NCBI GenBank assembly: GCA_950097015.1 | Contig: CATNEN010000038.1 | Location: 4,137,001-4,201,000, forward strand | Direction: 5' to 3' | From: Macrostomum hystrix | Lineage: Eukaryota; Platyhelminthes; Macrostomidae | DNA: 64,000 bases | Part shown: piece after piece, positions 21,413 through 31,159 of the stretch | Layout of the letters: the number at the start of each line of letters is the position of its first letter | Numbering within the stretch: the stretch's first letter is position 1 | Notes under the pieces: model-generated | What the model was told of the DNA's origin: nothing | Seen by the model: the letters and a program-made list of their open reading frames with translations, nothing else | Databases searched by the model: none | Position numbers and translations under genes: made by a program

Positions 21413-22735
21413 CTACGCACGGCCTACTACGCACTGCGCTCTAGCACCTCCAAACCAACTGGCATTGCGGCTCAGACCAGGACCGCCGGGATAATTGTAC
21501 ATGCATCCGACAGCCGACGCATTCCACCCAGCTCCTGGGCCACCGCAGTTGTCATAATAGGCATCTGAGTACCCCCGGAAGGCACCTGTCTGACCAGGCA
21601 GTCCTTAGACTCCACCGATGCCAATGTAGGTGGTTGGTGGGATGCAGCTGGTGCCGTTGGTGTCACCATTGCCATCCACTCCTGAAATTATTCGCAAAAG
21701 CCTTGGGCTCAAATCACACTCTAAAAGGTCGAACCGGCTGCTCGTCTAGTGTACAGCAAAAATGCAAGCAAAAGCTTAATTGTCTTTCTCAGCTTTGTAA
21801 ACCTGCGCAGATCTGCAGTTAGCATAGATTTACCCAAGACGGATGATGCTCCACCGCCGCCACCGGCTGCCAGTAGCAGCTGCGGACCGCCTGTGCCGCT
21901 GATGGACACGAAGCTCCCGCCGCCGCCGCCGCCTCCGCCATAGCCGCAGGTCGCAGTGCCGCCCGCTTGGCCGACGACAATCTCCAGTCGGGTCCCGGCC
22001 GAGAGCTGGAAGCTGCCAGCGGCAGAGGCGCCTTTCCCGCCCGGATACGATGCCGACCGACCACCGCCAGCTCCGAAGGCTTGGATTCTGTAGCAGCCGG
22101 TTATGTTGATGGTGACGTTCTGGACAACACCGAAGCGGCCAGTGCTGCTGTCTGCAACAAATTCGCAGAGATTTATTTTGCAAAGCGATGCTGAGCGAGG
22201 TTCAGTGGAGCAAAACTGATTTTCCAACTCACTTCTGAGCTCGAGGCTCCGAATCGACGCAACCCGACTGCGCAGCTGCTGCTCAAACTCGTCCGCCTTC
22301 CACACCCTCATGGAAGCATCAGACAGCGAGCCCAGCTGTCGCGTCACGTGAGTGTCGTTCGGGAATACCAGCCCCGATGACTCATCGTTGATGACGAGCA
22401 GCTGGCAGAAGCTGCTGCTGTCATTCACGACCGCGATGGCGCAGTCTCTCTTCTCGCACTAGGTCAGGCACTCGGCGTCAGACCGGAAGCCGGACTCATT
22501 GAAGAGGCTGGTGCTCACCGAGGCATCGATCACTGCCAGCCTGTTCGACACGATTTCGAACTCCCGACCGTCCGTCACTAAAGTTTGGCGGAGTTTTACA
22601 GCTGGATCGATGTTTTTATAGATGCTAACGGGGCAGGACCCACGTGTAACATACGAGCACATCTTGAAAACTGATGGTCTCATACTCACCGATCGCTGGA
22701 GCGAGCAAGAAAGCTAAAAATGTTGCTAGCAGCAT
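21413..22735 (-). pseudogene. Decayed secreted glycine-rich protein gene with a frameshift and two in-frame stops
   Basis: On the minus strand, an ATG at 22735 opens a signal peptide (MLLATFLAFLLAPAIG). The following frame is offset by one base. A Cys-rich, PAN/apple-like segment (CSYVTRGSCP, then SDAECLT, CEKRDCAIAVV, FCQLL) is broken by TAG at 22461-22459. It continues to a donor at 22233. Exon 22151-21834 encodes an ALK-like glycine-rich domain (CYRIQAFGAGGG, YPGGKGASAAGSFQL, LEIVVGQAGG, LLLAAGGGGG). Exon 21681-21413 continues it but carries TAA at 21607-21605, after which the same frame is again protein-like (YYDNCGGPGAGWN). Splice phases match. The conserved frame on both sides of each stop argues for a recently dead gene, a null allele or sequence error rather than non-coding DNA. 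Confidence 0.72.
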
Positions 22736-22739
22736 TTGA

Positions 22740-23480
22740 TAATTTGAATTTGTAGCAAAATGGTAGCGAATCGACTCAGCTGTATAGTGCACAAAGACAC
22801 TCACTAATAAGAGCCTGTAGGACAATGAGAGAGACAGGGGCCAGGAACAGCTTCCAGTTTTATGAGGCTTAATACTCAATCGTAGCCTTTTTAGAGAGAA
22901 CTGTTGCCATGACGATGAATAGAAATGTTTAAATAAAGTATTGCTTTTTAAAACCACTCTATCGTTTCTCACGATCTAATCTTGTCAATTTTTTATTGCA
23001 ACTTTTCATTAATATATGCTAATCTTTATTGTCTGTCTGTCACTTCAATAATTACAATTTACATTTCATGTGGGAGGTCATTTAAGCTGATTAGGAGAAT
23101 GTCTTCAAAATTATACTCTATTGATTGATTTGAAACACCTGTCAATTGCCTGAAACCATTCAGAGACCAGAAGTTGCAATTGATTATCGGATCGCTCAAT
23201 CGTTTATCTACCCGCAGACCTACGTGCTTGAAGGCAAACACTTTATTACTTTAATTAAGCATTGTTTAAACAGCTTAATGGTGCAAAAAAATCATTTCCA
23301 CGTTCAAGTAGTGGCAGTAGAAAATTTCCGAGAACCAGAGTCATTTTAGTTGACTTTGACGCACAGACAGTTTTACTTTTACTTCTTGTTAGACTTGTTC
23401 TTCCGGCTTCCTTCAGCCTTCAGCCAATGGCCTGTGTGTTGTATTTTTTTAGTGAATTACATTAACATGAGTACCATTCG
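22740..23480. other. Intergenic region between the glycine-rich pseudogene and the FkbM gene
   Basis: AT-rich DNA with short open frames on both strands that resemble no family. It should contain the old promoter of the minus-strand gene. No mobile element is recognised. Confidence 0.35.
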
Positions 23481-23603
23481 TAGTTTGGGGGCTGTGAGCA
23501 GAGCATCTCACCTGTACAGTAAGGTACAGTTTGGAGGCTGTGAGCAGAGCATCTCACCTGCTCAGTAAAGTACAGTTTGGAGGCTGTGAGCAGAGCATCT
23601 CAA
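23481..23603. repeat. 46-bp tandem repeat, about 2.7 copies
   Basis: The unit CAGTTTGGAGGCTGTGAGCA followed by GAGCATCTCACCTG occurs three times, the last copy truncated. It lies about 200 bp upstream of the FkbM methyltransferase start codon. Confidence 0.9.
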
Positions 23604-23808
23604 GAATCGATTTTATTGCAACAGAACTCCCACCTCAGTTTGACCTTTTCTATTGGTTGCGAGCGCATTAATATACGGTCACGCGACTTTCGCTGGACTC
23701 ATTTCTGCTAGTATTTAGTTGGCTGAAGCAGAAAATCTCCTGCCCTTGTCGTGAATTAACTAAACTTTTACTCATCGAAGTCTACTAAATCAACAAATTC
23801 ATAATTCA

Positions 23809-25029
23809 ATGCCTATGCCAAAGAAATACGGCCAAATACTGCTCATCGTCTCGTTGATTTCAATCATCATAGGAGCGTACTTGTTTCTCGAAAAGGAACA
23901 ATATCCTAAACAGGGAGCAGCGATCCCGCATCCGATCTCTGATGAATCGGAACCAATGCGAATTTCCCTTGATTCGGCATCGAATGACGCTGAGATTAAG
24001 TTGACGCAATCCGAGCAACTGCCGACGCTAACCGACGTTATCAATTACACCGAATGCACTGCAATTAATGAGCTGCGCGATGTCGACTTTACGGATCCCA
24101 GACTGCAGTCCCGACTGTGCCAGGAGTCGCCAGTCTACACTCTGGTGCGCGGCAAGTTTCCGCTCTGTGAGCTGACTAGAAACCTGCCGGAGGCGCTGTA
24201 CAGGCGCGTGAGAAGAGGTGCCAAAGTCGCGCAAGTACGTCGCGTTACTGGGCCCGGATTCGTACAGATGTTCACGTTCGACAGATCCGACCTGATCTCG
24301 CGCAACCTGCTGGACAATCACGCCTGGGAAGCCGAGCAGATTTCGCGAATGATAAGTTTGTTGAAGAAGTTCTCGCCGGATTCTGTGACCTTTCTGGACG
24401 TTGGCAGCAACCTGGGCGCCTACAGCATCCAAGCCAGGCTCGAGGGCTTCCCGGTAGTTGCGGTCGACGCCAACATTAGGACGTTGGTCCGGCTGCAGCT
24501 GACTGGCAAGAACCTCAATCTGCTTGACGACAAGCTGAAGCTGTTCTGGTCCTTCATCAGCGACGAAGTGGCTCTGAAGCGGATGAGCTGGTCGGACTGG
24601 TTGGACTGCAACGCGGGCAGTGCTTCAGGAGGCACCCACGCCTGGCAGAAGCCGTCCCAGGCGACCATCGAAGACACCATTCCAGTGATGACAGTCCGCG
24701 CTGATGAGCTGGCTGCGCACATCGCTACAAAAAATATCATCATGAAGATGGATATCGAGTCGGGCGAGCATCTGTTTATGAAAACTGGCGGCCAGTTGTT
24801 TAGCCAGTTTAACATCATGGCTCTGCAGATGGAGTTCTGGCGAAAGCTGGGCGAACCGCCTCAGGTTTCGCCCTATTACACGTTCGTGACAAGCTTCATG
24901 ACAGCCAGGAACTATTCGCTGCTGACTCTCGAGGACTACCGAGTGCAGAATACTTTAACATTTCGCGACTGGGACGGCATCTGGATCAGGAATGACTTTC
25001 TGAGCAAGGCCACATCGGCAAATATCTGA
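23809..25029 (+). CDS. FkbM-family methyltransferase, type II membrane protein
   Basis: An intronless frame of 406 residues starts at the ATG at 23809. Residues 8-27 form one hydrophobic segment (ILLIVSLISIIIGAYLFL) after a short basic N-terminus, giving a type II topology with the domain probably in the Golgi or ER lumen. The core shows the SAM-binding motif FLDVGSNLGAYS (about 196-207), VVAVDAN, and the late FkbM signature IIMKMDIESGEH (about 311-322) with a following ALQMEFW strand. FkbM enzymes O-methylate small molecules or glycans; the substrate here is unknown. Similar single-TM FkbM proteins are common expanded families in invertebrates. AATAAA lies at 25103-25108. An inverted CCAAT (ATTGG) lies at about 23653. 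Confidence 0.88.
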   Translation: MPMPKKYGQILLIVSLISIIIGAYLFLEKEQYPKQGAAIPHPISDESEPMRISLDSASNDAEIKLTQSEQLPTLTDVINYTECTAINELRDVDFTDPRLQSRLCQESPVYTLVRGKFPLCELTRNLPEALYRRVRRGAKVAQVRRVTGPGFVQMFTFDRSDLISRNLLDNHAWEAEQISRMISLLKKFSPDSVTFLDVGSNLGAYSIQARLEGFPVVAVDANIRTLVRLQLTGKNLNLLDDKLKLFWSFISDEVALKRMSWSDWLDCNAGSASGGTHAWQKPSQATIEDTIPVMTVRADELAAHIATKNIIMKMDIESGEHLFMKTGGQLFSQFNIMALQMEFWRKLGEPPQVSPYYTFVTSFMTARNYSLLTLEDYRVQNTLTFRDWDGIWIRNDFLSKATSANI

Positions 25030-25108
25030 GCTTGATTTACCTATTGTTCTAAGCGATTCATGTGCTTAAAACTTCTCCACTGCTATAATAATTTGTGCAT
25101 TAAATAAA

Positions 25109-26457
25109 AGCTCTCTGCATGGACTTTGAAAATTGATCATAGGCAGATGATCTAATCAATGGCCCCTCAATATGAATAAAAATTCATATTGTAAATGTTT
25201 TTAACTCAATTTTCAATATTCAAAATATAATACATTTTACATAGACTCAAGGTTTTTTGCGCAGGAAGTCCTGACTGCAGTATGTGCAGTTTGAGACTGG
25301 TCATCACTTCCTTACGCTTCAAGTCTGAAGTAAATAATTTGTTTCACTTGCCTGTGCTTTTTATCGACATATTTTACGGCATTTTAATTAGACAGATTCA
25401 TTGCTGTGTAATTTGACCGCGCCATTCAAACGTTTTATTTTAAAATCAATTTGCTACGTTTAAGTTCAAAGTTAAGTGCTTCAAGAAAAAAAGGTGAAAT
25501 TGCTTGCTAGACAGAATTATCGAGTTTATATTTAATATAATACACCGTTTCAACTAAATTTAGTAAGGCGTATTCTACTCCATGTCCACGTGGTTCGGCG
25601 TGCTTTCAAACTCATGAAATGATCAGTCTATTAGGCCCTATTATTGCACGAGCGATCGATCGATTTAGTCACAGTCAGGAATGACTGAATGTTGGCCTTA
25701 TTAATTTCTTGTTATTTATATCAAATATAGGCCTATCCTAGTTAAAAGCTACTATTCTCATACTGCAAAATAATTTGTTCCTAAGTTCTTCTATTCTGTT
25801 CCTTTTGAACTTCTGCCTACTAGGCGCCTAGCCTATGCTGCCTATACAGTTTTGGCAGACAAATGTATAATTATGCAAGGTCTACTAGTCAACTTATGTA
25901 AAATAACATAAAAAGTAATAACATGGTAATGGTAGGCCTAGACCCTGGCCTTTTATTAAAAGTCTTTTATTTACCTACTTTGTACTTTAGAGTTTGGTGT
26001 TTATTCAAATGCCAAAATGCTTATCACAGAGCAAAGTTATTGTAATAGTTGTGCAAATAATTAAATGATTTATATACAAAGAAAGTTTATAGATCAAAAT
26101 AAGGTCTAGTTAGGGCCAATCACAGCTATAGGCTTATTCCAGGCTGTAGACCTCTAAAGTTGTGTAGCGCTCTTTTACAAAAGAGCTAGGTCTAGCTAGA
26201 TCATAGATGTAGCTGTTTCTACATCATAGATCATAGATCTAGAACAATATTAATAATTATAATATGGGGCCTATGCTGTTACATAATCTGAAAGTAACTT
26301 ATTTTGGCTATTATTTGAATAACATGATCTATGTAATAGGGCCTATGATATTGACTTCAATCATTAGGCCTGTCTATATAGAAAATAATTAGATAGGCCT
26401 TATTAGGCCAAAATACATAAATTTAAGTAAAACAGCAAAAAAGAAAAAAATCATCCA
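25109..26457. other. Intergenic AT-rich region, nothing recognised
   Basis: There is no open frame with protein-like composition, no tandem array and no inverted-end element. TAGGCCTA-like words are frequent. Confidence 0.4.
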
Positions 26458-26459
26458 TA

Positions 26460-27098
26460 GGGTAATGTATCATCAACCAAACAAGAATGTGTATTTTTTT
26501 AACTTCAAACCTAAGCTACAGATTTTTTATTTAAGATATGATGATAAATCAAAAGCCAAGTTATAGAAAACAGTTACATCTTTCTAAAAAGTATCTGCTT
26601 TTGCTATTTTGTCAAATAGAAAAAATTTATTCCTGCTTTTTATCTAAAACCGAACAATGATTTTCATGTATCTTCAAACCAAACAGAATTTGATGTTTGG
26701 TTTTAAAATTTGAGTGAGTGGTTTAATCTTATTTTAAGGAGTGAACTATCATAAATTATATCATTTGAAAGCATTTTTCATGCTCTATAAATAACTACAT
26801 TTATGGTCATTTAATTGGCAAGCAACCACATACAATCTTTGTCTAAAGTACATACTGAAAAAATGTTGTTAAAAAGTATGCTTTTGCAATAAAAATTCTA
26901 TTGAAACATCAATATCTTTCTTTCCTCTTAATGCTTCATTGCACATCATGCCTCAGCTTGTAGATAATTTCTTCAACTTTCAAATTAGTTGTTCTGTGAA
27001 ACACAATAGCTTGTTTCTGTCTTGCACAAGACCAAGGAACGAGTCAAAATTCTTGTTCGGTTTTGAAGATACACTGTTCGGTTGATGATACATTACCC
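26460..27098. mobile_element. TA-flanked MITE (Tc1/mariner-like ends), copy 1
   Basis: The element begins GGGTAATGTATCATCAACC and ends with the exact reverse complement GGTTGATGATACATTACCC. TA flanks both sides (26458-26459 and 27099-27100). Subterminal motifs of the type ATCTTCAAACCAAAC / GTTCGGTTTTGAAGATAC recur inside in both orientations. It has no transposase. A near-identical copy lies at 62727-63369. The TA target duplication suggests mobilisation by a Tc1/mariner or pogo enzyme. Confidence 0.88.
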
Positions 27099-27100
27099 TA

Positions 27101-28098
27101 TCCATTTGCCCCATGCTCTGGATCATGTAGTTAGTTATATGCCCAAAAGTTCTGATGTGCATTAGTTAGCTTAGGCCTAGCATTGCTTGCCCAATTTGGC
27201 ATGCATGACGCACAGTGCTAATTTGTGTATAGGGGTGTATGAAATATTTACTAGCCTAGCCAGAACCATTGAATATCTTAATGGTCTAAAAGGCTAGCAA
27301 CATGATTCTTGTTTCAGAAGATGCATAATAAAAATTTAGCCCTTGTTCTTGAGTTTTGTGTGCTTCAGAGCCTCAGAGGGGGAACCCCCCTTGGTAGTTC
27401 TACTGTTAATAATAACAAAGATAGTTAAATTATGAGTATAACATTTTATTGACTGCTGTCCTAAAGGCTGAGTTACCAAAATTGTACCTAGATACAGATA
27501 TGAGATTGTACAATAATTTCAAGTAGTTTTATTTTGGTAAAATATGATTTCTTAATTTTATAGTAATCAAGATTGATAACCTCATCCCATTTTTATTCAT
27601 ATCTGCTATGAACTACCTTAAGCTAATCATTTTCCCCCCGTTTTTTTTAACTAAACTTTTATGAAAAGCTTCATTTGTGTAAAAGTGAAAGCAGAAAAAT
27701 TAATTGCCTCTGCTTGTCTTCCTGAACATTCAATAGCTGAGAATATATTTGTTGAACTAAAGTACTTCAGGTTGTGTAAGCTTGTTTCAAATGTGCTTTA
27801 AACTATTTTAACTAGAATTAGGCCAGACACAGCCAATGGCATGGTTGCAGCTAATTGCTTGGGGCTTCCTAAGGCTGTGTACAGCTGTTTAGTCTGTGGA
27901 CTGAAGCTGGTAATTCAGTGTCCCGCTCAAGCACTCCAATTCTTTCCATTCGGTTTAGATTCGAAAAGTCCTAACCTGTCAGTCACCCTAACCACTGTAC
28001 TCTACACAAAGCAGAATGGTAGATTTGTTATAGTTTACTTAAATCTCAATCACGTTTATGCTTTGCAGATCGCATAAGACAATACAAAAAATATTATC
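27101..28098. other. Intergenic region upstream of the SPC25-like gene
   Basis: AT-rich DNA. A pyrimidine tract with CAG (TTATGCTTTGCAG) just before 28068 could be the acceptor of a 5' UTR intron or a trans-splice site for the next gene. No other feature is seen. Confidence 0.35.
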
Positions 28099-28893
28099 AT
28101 GACTCACGACCAACTGCTGGACAATCAAGTTGAAGACAACGATGTGATGGATGTCTCGGCGCATTCTAGCATTTCAGTTCCAGCCGATCAGCAGGCTGAC
28201 ATTCCAGACGACTCCAATGAAGAGTTCTTGACAACGGCATCGGCCAGCCGCTTGCTGACTAGCCTGGCTCAGTTCAAAGACCGTTTGGATGCCTGCACTG
28301 CTGCCGCCGAAGCCGCCGTTCATTCTGTAGACGCGCTGGAGGCTCGGACTGTCAGCACCGCATCGACTCTGCAGACCAGCTCAGTCAGCAGCCTAGCCGA
28401 CCTGTCCAACGAGCTGGCGGCTGCCATTGAGGCTCGCGTGGCTGCCGGCCTGGAGAATCGCTGCTTGACGGAGCGCGTCAACTCGTTAAACAGTCACTGC
28501 GGCCGGCTGGCTGAACTGAAGGAGCGGCTACTGAATGACTCGGCCGATGCTGACAAAGATGAAGAGGCCAACTTAAAGCAGCTTGAGGCTCGGCTAGCGG
28601 CCTACACCAAACGACTTGGCGTTGACTTTCGCACTCTGAATAACAATCGATACCAGATTGTGTTTTACCTAGCCAGCCTCACCTTCGGCCTGGTGTTGAA
28701 AGGCTCGCAGGACTCAACTGCCAATCAGCTGGTGGTTGAGTCCTGCAGTCTGGACCGCTTCGCTGAGGAGAGCAACTTGTCCAGCCTGCTGGCGAAGCTC
28801 AACTCCAGCGATGGCACAGACTGGCAGGGATTTCTGCCCGCTCTGCGCCTGTCTGTGCTCAACTTTCTGACTGACAATGCAAACTTTTGAGGA
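28099..28893 (+). CDS. SPC25: SPC25-like kinetochore protein (NDC80 complex subunit)
   Basis: A single-exon frame of 263 residues. The acidic N-terminus is followed by a long helical, coiled-coil-like region (about 45-180, with repeated LEAR, LAELKERL and LKQLEARLAAY). A C-terminal globular domain begins RLGVDFRTLNNNRYQIVFYLASL and ends LRLSVLNFL. That architecture and the LGVDFR...QIVF...L pattern match the RWD-like C-terminal domain of Spc25, which pairs with Spc24 and anchors the NDC80 complex to the inner kinetochore. The call rests on this C-terminal pattern because the coiled coil carries little family signal. A CAG acceptor about 25 bp upstream suggests a spliced leader or 5' UTR exon. 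Spc24 or another RWD-type coiled-coil protein is the main alternative. Confidence 0.72.
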
Positions 28894-29029
28894 GTCAGAC
28901 CTGCTCAGAAAATGTCATTTTTAATATAATTTGCTTTGTTTACAGTCCTTTGGTAGCTTAATTATTCAACCAATGGATTTATTTTTTCCCGTAGTGCCCT
29001 TCTCATTGAACCATTATCCGACCATCAGC

Positions 29030-30160
29030 GACTGTACCATTATCCAACTAGTCAATCAGTTACTGTACCATTATCCAACTAGTCCATCAGTTACTGTACC
29101 ATTATCCAACTAGTCCATCAATTACTGTACCATTATCCAACTAGTCCATCAGTTACTGTACCATTATCCAACTAGTCCATCAGTTACTGTACCATTATCC
29201 AACTAGTCCATCAATTACTGTACCATTATCCAACTAGTCCATCAATTACTGTACCATTATCCAACTAGTCCATCAGTTACTGTACCATTATCCAACTAGT
29301 CCATCAGTTACTGTACCATTATCCAACTAGTCCATCAGTTACTGTACCATTATCCAACTAGTCCATCAGTTACTGTACCATTATCCAACTAGTCCATCAA
29401 TTACTGTACCATTATCCAACTAGTCCATCCGTTACTGTACCATTATCCAACTAGTCCATCAGTTACTGTACCAGTATCCAACTAGTCCATCAATTATTGT
29501 ACCATTATCCAACTAGTCCATCAATTATTGTACCATTATCCAACTAGTCCATCAGTTACTGTACCATTATCCAACTAGTCCATCAGTTACTGTACCATTA
29601 TCCAACTAGTCCATCAGTTACTGTACCATTATCCAACTAGTCCATCAATTATTGTACCATTATCCAACTAGTCCATCAGTTACTGTACCATTATCCAACT
29701 AGTCCATCCGTTACTGTACCATTATCCAACTAGTCCATCAGTTACTGTACCATTATCCAACTAGTCCATCAGTTACTGTACCATTATCCAACTAGTCCAT
29801 CAGTTACTGTACCATTATCCAACTAGTCCATCAGTTACTGTACCATTATCCAACTAGTCCATCAGTTACTGTACCATTATCCAACTAGTCCATCAGTTAC
29901 TGTACCATTATCCAACTAGTCCATCAGTTACTGTACCATTATCCAACTAGTCCATCAGTTACTGTACCATTATCCAACTAGTCCATCCGTTACTGTACCA
30001 TTATCCAACTAGTCCATCAGTTACTGTACCATTATCCAACTAGTCCATCAGTTACTGTACCATTATCCAACTAGTCCATCAGTTACTGTACCATTATCCA
30101 ACTAGTCCATCCGTTACTGTACCATTATCCAACTAGTCCATCCGTTACTGTACCAATACC
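29030..30160. repeat. 31-bp minisatellite, about 36 copies
   Basis: The unit is CCATTATCCAACTAGTCCAT followed by CAGTTACTGTA, with variants CAATTACTG, CCGTTACTG and CAATTATTG. The period is constant at 31 bp. The array starts about 140 bp after the SPC25-like stop codon, so it may lie in the 3' UTR. Confidence 0.95.
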
Positions 30161-30770
30161 AAATTGCATATCACAATATTATTCTGCAAAAAGTTTACCT
30201 AGTATAAAATATATATTTCTTACCTCATCGTGTCACCTGCTGCGTTATACTCAAGCAGAGACAGATTGAGACGCTTTTAAAAGGCATAACTAATTTACTA
30301 AAGAGTTTTGAGTTTAGTTCTGTAAACGAGAAGCCTGCTCAGGGTTTTGAGGCGGGGTTAGAGATGCGGCGGTTTGTTTGCCTTCTTGATGTGTGCGTGC
30401 TCAACTGTGCATTTTCTAGAATAACTAGGCTGGCCAGCTGACTGCCAGCTTCAGGCCAATGAGCTATTCGGTGTACAGTTGGGGTATAGAGTAGGGCAAA
30501 TGCCACAGGTACTGTGCTGGGTGATGCGTGTGCGTGGCCTGTAGTTTCTGTATTTAGGAAGCACCGAATCTAATAAAGCCTTGGGTGCTGTTATACCAGA
30601 GACAGTTGCAGTGTTAGTTGCAATAAGCAACTAAACTATTACAATACTACCCATCATGGCTGTGTATAACCATATTAGTTCATTTAAGTAAGTATCTGTT
30701 TATTGTGATAGTCAAATTGCTCCTTGGTCTGTATCAACTTCATCGTTTGTGAGGTAAGAAATTGACTATT
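30161..30770. other. Intergenic region, nothing recognised
   Basis: It includes an AATAAA at about 30571 and mixed-composition sequence. No open frame or repeat stands out. Confidence 0.35.
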
Positions 30771-30774
30771 ATTA

Positions 30775-31158
30775 AATGCAAGATAGCATCAGCTGTACAT
30801 GCAAGATAGGATCAGCTGTACATGCAGTGGCGGCGCAGGGGGGGCGGGCTGCCCCCGGGTGACCACCCCTCACCACCCTCAGGGGATGACCACCCACTTA
30901 AAAAAAATTGGTACTTTACCATATTTTTTCAAAAGTGTGGTCACCCCATGGGGCATGGGGGTGGTCACCTGAGACCTCAGGGGGGGTGACCACCCAACCA
31001 CCGCCCCCCCCCCCCAGCTGGAGGTCCTGCGCCGCCACTGTGTACATGCAAGATAGGATCAGCTGTACATGCAAGATAGTTCAGCTGTACATGCAAGATA
31101 GTTCAGCTGTACATGCTGGATTGATGAGCTGTAGATGCTAGATTAATCAGCTGTAGAT
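30775..31158. repeat. About 23-bp tandem repeat interrupted by a MITE
   Basis: Units of the type ATCAGCTGTACATGCAAGATAGG occur on both sides of the element at 30825-31040 and decay to GCTGTAGATGCTAGATT before the 21-bp array begins. Confidence 0.8.
30825..31040. mobile_element. Short hAT-type MITE with 8-bp flanking duplication
   Basis: The ends are CAGTGGCGGCGCAGG and its exact inverse CCTGCGCCGCCACTG. TGTACATG flanks both sides (30817-30824 and 31041-31048). The G/C-rich interior has GGTGACCACCC / GGTGGTCACC inverted motifs. Because it sits in a tandem array containing TGTACATG, part of the flank identity could come from the array; the precise 8-bp boundary favours a genuine hAT insertion. 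Confidence 0.75.
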
Positions 31159-31159
31159 G

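Noticed and set aside
21077-21568. Plus-strand frames with CQISPVSNL repeats
   Set aside because: Artefact of the 16-bp repeat; the flanking codons are antisense to the glycine-rich pseudogene.
22686-22718. A genuine 19-nt intron after the signal peptide of the glycine-rich gene
   Set aside because: It would restore the frame, but 19 nt is far shorter than normal animal introns; with two further stops in the gene a simple indel is the better explanation.
27841-28077. Small frame upstream of the SPC25-like gene
   Set aside because: AT-rich composition, no motif, and it overlaps a probable 5' UTR acceptor region.
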